A stretch of 64,000 bases of DNA from Tachypleus tridentatus (GCF_004210375.1 NC_134830.1:11656001-11720000); one strand, 5' to 3'. Positions 11,304-22,995 are shown, counted from the stretch's first letter. Program-made: numbers and translations. The notes: generated by a model from the letters alone, not told the origin.

Positions 11304-11987
11304 GTAGATATTAGTGTTTGTTTTAATCAGAAGCTCAGCATTGATAAAAACTATTTTGAAATTCGAAGACAAATAAACATAGAGTGAGTATACGAATCTA
11401 GAAAACTATGAGAAAATTAGAAAATATTTGCATAATTAACGAAATATTTGCCTTTCTCACTTTATGAGCAATTGTATTTTTAAGAGTAGTAACATATAAA
11501 TTCAAAAATGTTCTGGTGCTTGGAATTATTTAGGTTTTTATTGGTTACTTCAACGACCACTCCTCAACATATTTTCCACCTGAAACGTATCCGAGCATTG
11601 ATGATAAACCAATAAACAGTTTCAGGTTTGTTTTGTTTTCTTTTAACCAACAGCTTATCATTCGAATGTACACCTATATATCAGAATCCCCAGATGTTGA
11701 GAGATTTATAGAATTGTGTATTCTTTAAAAATTAACTCTTTACTATAAAATTTATATCAGGCTGTGACTGTTATACAAGATTAAATATTAAGATAATTAG
11801 ATATAGCTTCCAGGATTCATCAGATTTTCAAAATTAATCTGTAAAATAAAAATCAGACGTAGCCTCAGAATCACTAGAAATAAAACGACAATCCACGAAA
11901 TATCTTAGTGATTTTATTCATTTGAAATGTAAACAGCTTTTCAAATGAAAATAAATGTTAGAATAGAACAAATAACTGTTTTTACAG
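11304..11987 (+). other. GPCR intron between TM5 and TM6 exons, unit 1
   Basis: Begins gtagat and ends tttttacag. It contains the conserved open stretch discussed for 36327-36590, interrupted by a stop here. Counterparts are 33421-34106 and 36162-36853; it is absent from unit 3. Confidence 0.75.
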
Positions 11988-12123
11988 GAAAGCCATCAAA
12001 GCTACTGCGCTTCTTTTTTATCTGCTTGGAATCACTCATCTTCTCTTCTGCATCAATCTTATTGACGATGGTCAACTAGAGAGGGCGTACATGATCACTA
12101 ATGCCTTGTTTCAGTCCTCACAA
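11988..12123 (+). pseudogene. Class B GPCR exon: TM6, ECL3, start of TM7, unit 1
   Basis: A 136-nt exon between 'tttttacag' and 'gtaagt', entering in phase 2 and leaving in phase 0. It reads KAIKATALLF, then YLLGITHLLFCIN, an acidic ECL3 (IDDGQ) and AYMITNALFQSSQ. The TM6 proline of the PxxG motif, which makes the activation kink in class B receptors, is Tyr here (tat in place of cct). The frame is open, but loss of this proline suggests the encoded receptor would not signal normally. Confidence 0.87.
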
Positions 12124-12486
12124 GTAAGTCTTTCAAGTCTAATTTTATATGAACAGGAAAAACAAAAAATGTGGGTATGATTCTTACTGACCATAAATCT
12201 TATACCTTCACATCTCTTCCAGGTTCTTGACAGTGTTGGATATTAAAACTTACGTTCCATACAGTTACCATTATTTTTGAATCTCACATACTTTATAAAA
12301 CTAGTTCTCTTCGCCCGAAGCGACACTCAGCGGAAAGTATAATATTTTCCAACTCTTTCTCCTCTTTTTGACAAGCTCACATCCAAGTTGAAGAACCATT
12401 TATTGAGTCTTACTGTTTCAGTCTAGTAAGGGAAATCTTCGTGCTGTGAAGCATTACTCTTAGTGTTGAAATACTTTAAAAGGAGC

Positions 12487-12606
12487 TCCCAGTGGCATAG
12501 CGGTATGTCTGCAAACTTATAATGCTAAAACTCGGCTTTCGACACACGTGGTGGGTAGAGCACAAATAGCCACTTGTGTAGCTTTGTACTTAATAACAAA
12601 TAACAA
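12487..12606 (+). repeat. Type C SINE in GPCR intron, unit 1
   Basis: 'cccagtggcatagcggtatg', 'tggtgggtagagcacaaata' and the tail 'agctttgtacttaataacaa'. Confidence 0.85.
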
Positions 12607-13304
12607 GTTTAAGAGGAGTTGTTTATGATATAACACAGTATTGTTTAACAGAATATTTATTAATCATTTCTCTGATACAGCAATGTAAGTATAACCACAA
12701 CTGTCTGGCTACAATTATTAGGCCTCCTGAACTGACTAAAAAGAATAACAGTAGGAAATTATCATTACTTAAACTTCAGTCAAATTATTTACTGATAAAC
12801 TAACTCCATGTAAAATCTGTTTCAAGTTAGATCTAAACCAACACTATGAACTCATTTCAGATACGTAATATTATTGCTCGACAGGTAGGCTAAATGGCCA
12901 TATGAGAAACTCCATAACGTTCAGGCATAACTATCGCTAACTCAGAAACTAATGACTGAAGTAATGATCACCACTGACAAGCACTCACAGCCTTGACATC
13001 TACTCTTACCGAAGTAGCGAGATTGACTGTCACGGTTATAACCTTCAACAGATGAAAGTTGAGAGTATCTTTACCAGATTACTGTGGCTCAAATTCTGGA
13101 CCTCTGGTAAGCAGCCCTGCAAGTCAATCACTAGAAATACACCCAGCTCATTTAGTTTCTATAATACAGAATAATACGATTAAAAACCTCAAAGTAAACA
13201 TTAAATTCCATTATTCTTGAACACTTTTTTTGGTAAGATAAGTAGAGACGCAGTTCTTATAAAACAAACAATACAAACTACCTCTTCAATATCCATAGCT
13301 AGTT

Positions 13305-13541
13305 TGATTTTGTTTTGAATATCGCGCAAAACTACTCGAAGGCTATCTGCGCTAGCCGTCCCTAAATTTTGCAGTGTAAGACTAGAGGGAATGCAGCTAG
13401 TCATGGTCACTTCCCGCCAACTCTTGGGCTACTCTTATACCGACGAATAGTGAAATTGACCGTCACTTTATAACGCCCCCACGGCGAAAGGGCGAGTATG
13501 TTTGGTGTGACGGGGATTTGAGTCCGCGAGCCTCAGATTAT
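13305..13541 (-). repeat. Type A SINE, minus, unit 1 intron
   Basis: 'atatcgcgcaaaactactcg' through 'cgagcctcagattatgag'. The tRNA-like head end is truncated. Confidence 0.88.
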
Positions 13542-14084
13542 GAGAATTTTCTATTTAATGCTGATTGAAGACGACCATTTTCTTCATCGCTAGATAAACG
13601 ACAATATTCGAGACTGCTCAAGTTGCAAAGTGTTAGTCTGACGTAATTGTGTTACTTCTCAATGATTGGTCACTTTATTAAGATTCTCTTGCACCCTACG
13701 TCCAAGTTTAAAGAAAACCCAGTCAATTTGTATATTCTTGTATATTCTAAGGTTATAAACATCTTCAGCTGTTTACCAAAGCCCTAAAAACCAAAAATGA
13801 AATCAAGTCACAGTTATTACACAATACAATGGGTAAGATTAGATGTTACGAGATACCATAATGAGTACCTATCACACAAGATCTTCGTCAGCGAAGAAAT
13901 TTTTTGTTTTCTTAACTGTATTCGAACCTGTCTGTTATTAGAGCCTACCACTGAAGCCAAACTAAGGACAATGTGAATTTTACCTACGTCTGTTAACTAC
14001 TGAACATGGGTAAGATGGCTAACAAATAATTGTTAATTGCAATAGGCATTAAGCGAACTATCATTTAACCGTTTTCTTTAAGAG

Positions 14085-14330
14085 TCTCCGAGATCAGGCG
14101 TTTCACCCGCAGCCTGAAGGTCGCCAGTTCTAATTCCCTTCCCACTAACCATGTTCGCCCTTTCAACCGTAAGGGCCTTATAATTTTGTTGGTAAGAGAG
14201 TAGCAAAAGAGTTGGCGGTGGGTGCTAATAAATTGTTGTTTTTCTTAAGTTTTTCATTACTAAATTAGGAACGGCTAGCGCAGATAGCCCTCGTGTAGCT
14301 TTAAACGAAATTAAAAACAAACAAACAATT
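14085..14330 (+). repeat. Type A SINE, plus, old, unit 1 intron
   Basis: Degenerate copy: 'ctgaaggtcgccagttctaa', 'gagttggcggtgggtgctaa', tail 'aaaaacaaacaaacaa'. Confidence 0.8.
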
Positions 14331-14602
14331 AACAGAGGTTTTCAAAATTTAATTGTCTCCAAACCGTACTATCCAGGGGACATTATAGCAGAGGTCTTAC
14401 AGAAAAGGACAAGTCATGCAAAAATACATTTCGTAGACGCAGATAAGTATCATATCTTTACTGATGTTCAGAGTTCAAGGTGTTGACGTTTAATGGCTAT
14501 CATCGCATTTCACCCTTAATTATGTCAGTGATACAGCAAAAATATATAGAACGAACCGTATAGGATGCTTGATAATTTTTATTTCTTCTAACAATGCAAG
14601 CC

Positions 14603-14660
14603 TGCAGGAGGTAGCGTAGTGGTGTGGGGAACAATCATGTTACAAGAGATGAGCCATTCG
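14603..14660 (+). pseudogene. Short Tc1-like catalytic-region fragment, unit 1 (tentative)
   Basis: One frame reads AGGSVVVWGTIMLQ, which resembles the GGGSVMVWG block of Tc1-like transposases. No flanking catalytic motif is visible, so this rests on one short match. Confidence 0.35.
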
Positions 14661-15109
14661 ATTTATTTTTTAAAAAAATTCAAACCTAATAAGCAAATAT
14701 TTCCCATTAAAATAGCGAAGTATATATATAAATATATCCCGAACTTTTGTCCACAGATAAACGTAATGGTACCTATAGTCAATCTTAGTGGGTTAAATAT
14801 TCACAATTTTTAGGTCATTCGCCTCTACAATCGAATATGACAATTACATGTATCTTTTTACCTCCATTCGGTGTCAAGTTCTGGCTACGACCGTAACGAA
14901 ATGAGGTTCACCTGATATTTGAGTTTTAATAAAGTGATCAGTCACCTTAATTTTAGACTGTTTTAATAGTCGATTTAATTGTAAATATTATGTACAGTTT
15001 AGTTTTTGTTCGTAATTTCCGTTAGTTTGCCAGAATTTGTATCGAATGCACGTGTGTATCTTTCTTTTATTGCAAAAATTAACAATGATCTTTTTAACCT
15101 TTTGAATAG

Positions 15110-15151
15110 GGTCTATTTGTAGCTGTTCTGTACTGCTTCATGAACTCTGAG
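15110..15151 (+). pseudogene. Class B GPCR 42-nt exon: TM7, unit 1
   Basis: A 42-nt phase 0-0 exon between 'ttttgaatag' and 'gtgaga', encoding GLFVAVLYCFMNSE. Secretin-family receptor genes characteristically have an exon of this size and position (QG..V..(Y)CF.N.EV at the end of TM7). The exon itself is intact, including the invariant Gly; the cassette is broken elsewhere. Confidence 0.93.
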
Positions 15152-15493
15152 GTGAGAAGTTTTATTCTTTTATCATATACTGTATTACAATGTTACCTTG
15201 TTCCAGCGATATCATTTTACGTTGTCTAAAACCTACCATATTATGGTATTTAATCCAACACATATTGACACTGTCGGTGGGCACTGATCTCCGTCAAAGT
15301 TTTGGTTCGACTGGGAGAATAAAATTTGAATGTAAACATATTAGAAATTTTAATAATTCATATTCAATATTGTAAGAATAAATTTTAATAAAACATGTCC
15401 AGAGACAACATCAAATTAACAGATTTTCTCGTCAGTTACGGTTCTCGAAACGTGCGACTTCAAACACATCCAATGTAGATACCAAAAATAATG

Positions 15494-15746
15494 ACCTGGC
15501 ATAGCCTAGCGCGTAAGGCGTGCGACTCGTAATCCGAGGGTCGCGGATTCGCGCCCGCGTCGCGCCAAACATACTCGCCCTTTCAGCCGTGGGGGCGTTA
15601 TAATGTTACGGTCAATCCTACTATTCGTTGGTAAAAGAGAAGCCCAAGAGTTGGCGGTGGGTCATTATCTTACACTGCAAAATTAGGGACGGTCAGCACA
15701 GATAGCGCTCGAGTACCTTTGTGCGAAATTCCAAAACAAACAATAC
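15494..15746 (+). repeat. Type A SINE with target-site duplication, unit 1
   Basis: A young-looking copy from 'cctggcatagcctagcgcgt' to 'aaaacaaacaa'. It is flanked by direct repeats 'taccaaaaataa' (15482 and just after the tail). The site is empty at about 40237 in unit 2 right. Confidence 0.92.
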
Positions 15747-16913
15747 CAAAAATAAACGTTATTTGTCATAAATCATAATTTTAATTAAGAGAAAAAAACC
15801 CACGATCAACATTAATATAAATGTTGGAGGTATTCCACACACTACAAATATTTAAAATTCAGTAAACAGCTAAAATAGGATAGAAAAAAATACTTAATTT
15901 AAAATAACGTTTCGCCAGTGTTAACGTGGCGCCATCTGGTATTCATCACAACTAAACAGGACAGTCATATACCCCGAACGGGTGAAGTTACAAACATAAC
16001 TCTGAGAGTAGCATAAGTGTAAAACTGCTCCACGTGCTTTACTTATTAAAGCTTTTTATCCTATCATTGAAACGGCTTCTTTTATTTAACGTTTTAATAT
16101 TAGATTCTCGACAAATGATTTTAACAGTTTTATTCCCACAACAGTGTTCTGTATTTTTTCTGTACAGTGTTCTTATAACTAAAGGCTATGTATACAGTTT
16201 CCGTCATATATAACACTTCCAAAAGTTAGAAGGCCTCTCTGATTATCGGGTTTTCTTGCAGAGTTATATATACCTACGTTTTATGACCATATATATATAG
16301 CCTTAATGCTGGCTTTCTATTTTATTTCCTCTAGTAACTCCCAATAGCACAGAAAACCAATTGTATAGTTCTGTTCTTAATTAACAACAATCTACTTTAT
16401 TTTACATTTCACTCAATTCCAGAAACCAAACTAGATTAATTTTATTGTTAACAAAGTTCAAGAAAGTTCCTCAGGAAACGCAGTCATGAATTGTATTTTC
16501 AGAGCATTATCGTTCTAACATTATCTTTTAAATTTATAATGTTTCTATTGTCATTCAGGCTGGAACACTGCTGTCTCTCATACTGTGATACACGAGAACT
16601 CGTTAATTCAGGAATAAATGAAGTTTTCTGGCTCTAAAAGAATCACATGTGTAAACATCTATTTGTGGTATTCCAGTAAAATAATCCAATACCTAATATT
16701 TGTTTTCTAGTAAGCTAATTATCCACAGTGATCGTATTTGCCTTTCAAAACACTTACATTTTTTTCTGTTTAGAAAAATAAAACCGAGACTCATACTTTT
16801 AATTATATGTTATAAACACCATATATGTTAAAAATTTATTTCGATTAAAATATGTTGGAAATTAGACATGTTTTGTGCTATTAAATGTCTTTCAGTAATT
16901 AACTCCTTCTTTG
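15747..16913 (+). other. GPCR intron before the tail exon, unit 1
   Basis: AT-rich with no recognisable gene. Includes a (TA)n run near 16290. Counterparts are 39916-42175 (longer) and 60694-61870. Confidence 0.6.
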
Positions 16914-17200
16914 GTACAAACTGCTCTGCGAAACGCTTACCAGCGCGCCATCTTACGGCGAAATCCCAATCATCGATTAAAGTATGGTCATGGTTTTCAC
17001 GCACATCTGCTACCTGTCTGACAGGCTATGATACTACGCTCATTGATGCCACTCGTTCTAAAGTGTCGCCCTTTCTCAATACTGTGGTACCTCTGCGCGA
17101 GATAATCGAACCTGAAGAATATTTTGGAAGAAATAGGTCAGAATTCTCAAGATTAAGTTCCGTCAATGGAAGAGTATTACATTTTAAGGAAAGAAATTGA
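16914..17200 (+). pseudogene. Class B GPCR terminal exon (C-tail), unit 1, broken
   Basis: Matches the terminal exon at 61871 (VQTALRNAYQRA, then LRRNPNHRLKYG and a Ser/Thr-rich tail to a stop at 17198). Two lesions are visible. The acceptor reads 'ctttgg|ta' where units 2 and 3 have 'ctttag|gta', so the splice AG is gone. One base is missing in 'catggttttcacg' (units 3: 'catggcttttcacg'), shifting the frame after KYGHG. A ctttcag at about 16894 could be used instead but would enter a different frame. Confidence 0.88.
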
Positions 17201-17620
17201 ACGTGCCCTCTGTAGCTGCGTTATCTGTTTCTAGTAGTATGAACTACAAATTGAGAATTATCTTTAAAAACGTGTAGATAGGTGTGTGATATATTGTCTA
17301 GTCGTATAAGAAATCGAGACACGATTTACGACAGGTTGTAAAACAAGGTACTACTGTTAGTCTTGTAATATATCTTTCCGCACATGAACATCTTGAGTAG
17401 TACTTCAACAGTCAAACAGAAGACTGTAGATATGGAACATTTGTGAAGAAATGAACAAATAGACTGTATATCAACTAGTGTAAGTTTATATTATGTTCTT
17501 TGTTATGAACAATGTTATCATCGTCGTTTATATTATTTTAAATCATATGTTAGATTCTATAAAGCTTATTCGATGTTTCTAGATGTGAATTTCCGTGTAC
17601 CGTTTTATATTCATGTAGAT
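17201..17620. other. 3' flank of GPCR tail exon, unit 1
   Basis: Probable 3' UTR or flank, AT-rich, with no clear AATAAA in the first 400 bases. Counterparts are 42419-42885 and 62159-62580. Confidence 0.5.
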
Positions 17621-17624
17621 TTGT

Positions 17625-18070
17625 AGTTGGATTGTTGTTCTAATGTATCAGCTAATATTTATACAGTTGATGGTAGGTTCCAGTGCATCAGCTGATTTTT
17701 ATACAGCTAGGTATAGGTTCCAATATATATATGCTGGTATCCATACGGCTAGTTTCAGTTTTCAATGTGTCAGCTGATATTCATACAACTGACGGAGGTT
17801 CCAGTATATAAGCTAATACCCACACAGTTACTTATAAGTTCCAGTGTATTAACTGATACCCATATAGGTTCCAGTATATCAACTGGCTGGTATTCATCAC
17901 GTTGATGGTAAATCCCAGTGCGTCACAAGACTTTCATACAGTTAACTACAGGTTGGAGTGTGCCAACTGATATCCATATAGTTGGTTGTAGGTTCGAATA
18001 TTTCATTTGATAGCCATGTTACTAGATGTAGGTTTAAGTGTGTTAGTTGATGTTCATGTAGCAAGATAAA
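17625..18070. repeat. Degenerate ~45-base minisatellite, unit 1
   Basis: About ten imperfect repeats of a unit like 'gttccagtgtatcagctgat' plus 'attcatacagctgatggtag'. The period varies around 40-50 bases. Identical register in all three units shows it predates the large duplication. Confidence 0.85.
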
Positions 18071-18074
18071 TATC

Positions 18075-19137
18075 GGTGTTTATATATTTCTGAATGCTGG
18101 TTACTATTTCGATTTTGTGATTTTATCTGTCTGAGAACTACTTCCCACTTCTGGTGCTAACAAAACCAAACGTGGCAGGTGAACTCGGGGTGTCCCGGGG
18201 AATATTCTCATGGTATATAGCACAGCTCTTCCACTCTTATTTATTTTGAACGTCAAAGACAGTTAAAAGGCACCTAGAAAATCCCTCAGGTATGGTAAGA
18301 GTCTAGAAATAGTATTAAAATTTATTCAGGTCGCTTAACTATTCTCAGGTATCATATCGGCATTTCAATATATTTACTTTCCAATAGAGGCCCATTTGAG
18401 GTAGCTATACATATAATTATAGATAATGGAGGAATGTGATCTGTACCCTGGGATTTCTGTGAAACATGAAAAGGCATTTAAACAATGCAGCTGTACACCA
18501 CTTCATGCATGTGGAAGCTGTTAGATAAAGTTGGATCTGAGTTCCTATTAGTCATATATAATAGGATAGCATGTCTTCTAGGTTGTACTATTCGTGAAGT
18601 TAGGAAAACACATAGGTTCAAAAAGTGTTGGAACAAAGTATTGTTTGACTCCTCTGATAAATATTCTGTAATATAATAGAGTTTAATAAGTGTAGTTAAC
18701 TAGTAGCATTGAGATGTCACAAAACCATCAAGTGGACAGTTACGTTTGAAAGTTCTACTTGTTTTATAAGAAATAAGTTATGTTTTCATTTCAGTTCAGG
18801 GGTTGTTCTAAACTTGAGGTTCACAACTTCCGTAGTAACTAAAGCTGTCGGCTGTTAAATTAAATGATGAACAATTAGTTTATTTTCTAATGGTTGTAAA
18901 TAATTTTCGACCTTTAAATATATATGTATAATTAAAAGTTGTGTAAAGTTTTAAAATATATAAAATATGTTTTTTAAACTGCGTAAGATTTTTTTTCCAA
19001 AACTAAAGATATAATGTTACCAACAACAGTAAGTTAAGACCGGTAAATAAAGTATATATATATTATAATATATATATTATATATATAGCAGGTTTTCAAC
19101 ACAACAACCTAAACTAAGAACATGTCCATTTTTCTGT
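18075..19137. other. AT-rich stretch, no confirmed gene (unit 1)
   Basis: Holds a conserved open stretch near 18140-18290 (see findings) and a possible acceptor 'tttcatttcag' near 18793. No gene could be supported. Counterparts are 43330-44395 and 63015-64000. Confidence 0.5.
19052..19088. repeat. Palindromic AT repeat, unit 1
   Basis: Alternating TA/AT run with internal dyad symmetry ('tatatattataatatata'). Confidence 0.85.
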
Positions 19138-19139
19138 TG

Positions 19140-19411
19140 CCCGGCATAGCCAGGTGGTTAAGGCAAACAACGAAAAATCCAAGGGTTGGGGGTTCGAATC
19201 CCCATCACACTAAACGTGCTCGCCCTTCAAGCCGTGGGGGCGTTATAATGTGTACGGTAAATCCCACTATTTTTTGGTAAAGTAATAGCCCAAGGGTTGG
19301 TGGTAGGTGGTGATGACTAACTGCCTTTTCTCTAGTCTTACACTGATAAATTAGGGACGGCTAGCGAATATATCTCACGTGTAGCTTTGCTCGAAAATAA
19401 AAAACAAATGA
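19140..19411 (+). repeat. Type A SINE, unit 1
   Basis: 'ccggcatagccaggtggtta' head with 'gttcgaatccccatcaca', ending in a short A-rich tail. Confidence 0.9.
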
Positions 19412-19460
19412 AACCATTTATCTCTGAGATAAATTAAGAAAGACTTATACTACTAGAAAT

Positions 19461-19535
19461 TGGGTTTTTATACCAGGGGTGAGCGAAGCACAGTTAGCCA
19501 TTTGTGTAGCTCTGTGCATATTATGTGTGTGATTT
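19461..19535 (+). repeat. Type C SINE tail fragment, unit 1
   Basis: 'gtgagcgaagcacagttagc' and 'ttgtgtagctctgtgcatat'. It abuts the opposing type B SINE. Confidence 0.7.
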
Positions 19536-19648
19536 TCTCTTCTTATAGCAAAGCCACGTTGGGCTATCTGGTGAGTCCACCGAGGGGAATCGAACCATTT
19601 ACTTTAGCGTTGTAATTCCATAGACGTACCGCTGTACCAGCGGGTGAC
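19535..19648 (-). repeat. Type B SINE, minus, unit 1
   Basis: 'tagcaaagccacgttgggct', 'ccaccgaggggaatcgaacc', 'taccgctgtaccagcgggtg'. Confidence 0.88.
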
Positions 19649-19756
19649 CTTGTGTAGTAACAAACACAACAACATTTTTATATATTGAACGAAATGGAAA
19701 ACAATACTGTGTATTACAACAGAGACAATAATTTGCTCAAGAGGCTAACATTGTTC

Positions 19757-19830
19757 ACCAGTGGCTCAGCAGAACGTTTAACAGCTTCCGAGGTTAAATT
19801 CAGTGTTCGATCCCCGTAATTGCTATAGCG
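19757..19830 (+). repeat. Possible tRNA-like SINE head fragment, unit 1
   Basis: 'caccagtggctcagcagaac' and 'gtgttcgatccccgtaat' resemble a SINE head with a B box. Counterpart near 45009-45075. Confidence 0.4.
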
Positions 19831-19849
19831 ATACGTAACCACGTTTTAT

Positions 19850-21538
19850 TTTTCTTTTCACCTTAAAAAATTCAGCTGAATTTAAAACAATTTAATTTTG
19901 TTATCACCAGGTGATATATTTATTATCTTTGTTCCAAAAATAGTTATTTTGTTTCGCATGTTATTTACTGATATTGACATACATGCATTCCACTCTTGAG
20001 CACTTTAGCAGCATATGAGTTCGGAGTTTTCCACTACCATAAATAAAGGGTACTCCCCATCAAACTTTTCGAAAATCGCCAGCTTCATGTTTCAGATAAA
20101 TAATAAAATATTAAAACGTGTATTTGTTTCTTATGTGTCTTACATCAGATCTGATACTGGGAGAGTTGTTGAAAGTTATCTTATTCCGTTTTCTGAGTGC
20201 AACTAAACTCTCTCATACCACGCAGCACACACACACTGTCACTTTCTCTCAGGAGCTGGTGTCAGACACCGTGTGATCGTTCCGGCTCAAGAATTTTGAA
20301 ATATTTATTTTCATTCGTCACATGATTATTAAGACACACAAATATGTCAATAGTAAACGTAATAAGATATATTTTACAAGTATAGTGTGTATTTAAAACT
20401 TACACATTTTCAAAAAAAATATTATTTTTCGTTATACTTGTCACAAGAACAATAATCATCATGAAACACAGAACTTTTAATACTGGTTGTAAACTATTGT
20501 TGCTAAAACCAAAATATTTTATATATAGTATATTGTATATATTGTTCGTATTTGTTGCTTTATTCCTTGCTCCTTAATTTAAAGGACGTTGAATTGTGTG
20601 TTTTTTTCTATGTGCGCATTCAATATATTACTCATGTCGGCAGTCTCAAATAAATAGTGCTTCATATAGTCAAAATGATCTCACAGAAATTGAAATTCTG
20701 TTTTGAAAATGTAAGACACCCTGACGGTGACGTTACACATCTAAAATTTGGAAGGACTATGGAAAAACTTGGTACCACACTACTGCCTTCTTTTGAATAT
20801 TAACCCTTAATACGTTATAAACTCGGACAATTCTTCTAGTACCAATACTAGCTGTTGATCTCACTGGTTTTATGTTGTTGTTTTTCTCAAAACTGTCCTA
20901 CAGTAAGTTAATTAACAAATACCTATCGTGTAGAAGTGTAGACCAAATAAGTTTTATCCGAAAGAGAAGTGATTGTTGTTTAATTGTTGTTGTAAAGCAC
21001 TAAGCCTCATAATGAACCACTTATGTTGTGCCCCAGCGAATATCAAAATTAGATATTTACCTTCATAAGTCCTCAGAGTTACTACTGAGCCACTAAAGAA
21101 CAATAAAATTTGTTATAAGAAAATTTCAGGATAACTGAATTAACCCGAAGTAGGAATTGTAACAAAATAAGTTGTTTGGTGCTCAAATACTTACTGTAAC
21201 GTATTGATTAGTAATTAAGTTTTACAATAAGCCTGCCCAGATGTTTGTTATTTAAATATTAAAGCTAAAACTTTCATTTGCATTAGAGCATCCTTTCCCA
21301 TAAACAAAATGGCGTTTTAAGTATAGTGCTACAACATCGTTAATAACTCTTCTGCTTCGGTAATTTACAACATCATATTTTAAGTGTTGCCTTGTGATGT
21401 CCTTGGGGGCAAAGCTTCTATTAACTTATAAGGTTCCAGTTATTATTACTGATGTTTTTGCTTTGTTTTATCATGTCAGTGAATAATCTCAATGGTCTTA
21501 ATTCAACATGAGCGCTGTAGTATTTTATCTTCTATTAA
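19850..21538. other. AT-rich stretch, no gene seen (unit 1)
   Basis: No supported gene. A GC-richer patch at about 20255-20295 (ggagctggtgtcagacaccg) is conserved in unit 2 right at 45650-45690 but has no recognised product. Counterpart 45080-46939 carries about 135 extra bases near 45463-45600. Confidence 0.5.
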
Positions 21539-21845
21539 ATTATGTAAACAATGATTCCTCTTTGTTCTTTATCTTCTGTCATAAAATGTCAACTCTGATT
21601 CTCATCGTATTGCGGCTTATATTAAAACATATCAATTATGATTCGTCTTAGTTCATTGGCTTCTACTATAAATTTTCAACAATGATTCTCGTAGTATTGT
21701 TTATTCTATTAAAACATGTGATTTGTTAACTTCAACAATAATATAAACTCCATACCTTAAAGCATATAAATAATAATTTCTCTTAAATCTTTAGCTTCTA
21801 TCGTATTTCAACAATGATCTTTGCAGAATTGTAGTTTGAACAAAA
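21539..21845. repeat. Degenerate ~86-base tandem repeat, unit 2
   Basis: Counterpart of the repeat at 1-300, with the same arrangement and a few substitutions. Confidence 0.6.
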
Positions 21846-22995
21846 TCATATCAAAAGGCATAAAAGTTGTGACAAAAAGTCACGTCAATTGTATTTTTTA
21901 CATTTTGCTTAATTCATCAGTTACAGATTGAAAATAAAAGTCTGTGAAAACAGTATTTCAGATCTAATTCGTCTCTCACAAGTAATTGCCCAAGGCGGCT
22001 TTCGAACAACTCTAGAACAAACAAAATGCAACTTTTAAAACGCTTAAAAGAAACTTTGTATTATTTTTATGAACTTAGTTTTCATTACTTAAATAAAAAC
22101 AATTCAAAGTTGATTCTCTGTTTTTGTGTATTTGTACGTGTACTACACACAAACACACAATTCATTATTGTGTTAATTATGGAAACTTCTGTCGTTTTCC
22201 TTAAACACAAAGCTACACGGTATCATTGGCATATCCTTACTCTGTACAGTAGAAAATGTGTTTAATGGAACATTTAACATTTGACAACAGTTTTTAAGAG
22301 ATTACTGTTTAAATGTGTTTTTTTCATTTTATCATCAATACAACAATACATGTAAATCACAGGTTAATTGTTTTTAAACTTGTAAGTATCAAGTAAAACC
22401 AATTATCATAGAAGGAGTGGGTCTTGTAATACTGTGCTCTAATAAAATATAATTATAGAGAAAACAAGAACACTTCTTATAGAAAGTGAAAAAAAAATAA
22501 ACAGAAACCACTGAAAGAGGAACATAGATGGTTAATGGAAAACACTTTGTGTTACCTGTTCCATTATTGTTTAAAATTTATTTAATTGGTCATACAAGTA
22601 CTAGTAACGATCACTGTTTTAATAAAGACGAAAATGTCATTCAAGCATGGTGATTCTGTAATGACAAATAATTATGACAGTACTAAATGCAGATGTCACT
22701 TCTAGTCCTGATTCACTAAGGATTATTTATATTCACAGATGAATAGCGCATAACTTATATATATATATGAACGAACAAAAGCGAAAGAGCGAAATGTAAA
22801 TAAAATTCAAGAACATCCTCCATTATCATTACAAAGGACGTCAGTAAGGAATGGTAGCAGAGGCATGTGTTTGAATTTAAATGGTATCATGATGTTTTGG
22901 TTTATCTTAAGTATGTTATTGTTCAAGAGTGCTGATTTTAATTGCATTTGAACGATTAACGTATTGCATAATATTGTATCTATATACGCACATTA
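21846..22995. other. AT-rich stretch, no gene seen (unit 2)
   Basis: Counterpart of 301-1390 with a roughly 90-base insertion at 22680-22790. No gene recognised. Confidence 0.55.

Larger units (their letters stand above)
12124..15109 (+). other. GPCR intron between TM6 and TM7 exons, unit 1
   Basis: About 3 kb holding a type C SINE, two type A SINEs and a Tc1 motif fragment. A very degenerate type A-like patch may lie at 13010-13135. The counterpart in unit 2 right is 36990-39873. Confidence 0.75.
1..21538. repeat. Large tandem unit 1 (about 21.5 kb)
   Basis: First copy of a long unit that recurs head-to-tail at 21539 and 46940. The sequence starting at position 1 (attatgttaacaatgattcc) reappears at both later positions, and the same order of transposon remnants, tRNA, SINEs and receptor exons follows. 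Unit 1 is very close to unit 3, apart from homopolymer-length differences, and visibly more diverged from unit 2. Unit 1 alone lacks about 430 bases in a SINE cluster (near 10200) and about 45 bases near 8670. The start coordinate is imposed by the window edge and is not a biological boundary. Confidence 0.95.

Noticed and set aside
13010..13135. Possible further type A SINE ('gattgactgtcacggttata')
   Set aside because: Only scattered short matches remain, too degenerate to call.
16868..17200. 110-codon continuous frame in unit 1
   Set aside because: It combines an intron-derived, out-of-frame first half with the true tail frame after a one-base loss. The real exon starts at 16914 in another frame.
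18485..18676. 63-codon frame in unit 1
   Set aside because: Broken in units 2 and 3 and has no recognisable domain.
20215..20330. Possible exon (ctctcag followed by ggagctggtgtcagacacc)
   Set aside because: An acceptor-like sequence is present but there is no donor, no family match and the frames differ between units 1 and 2.
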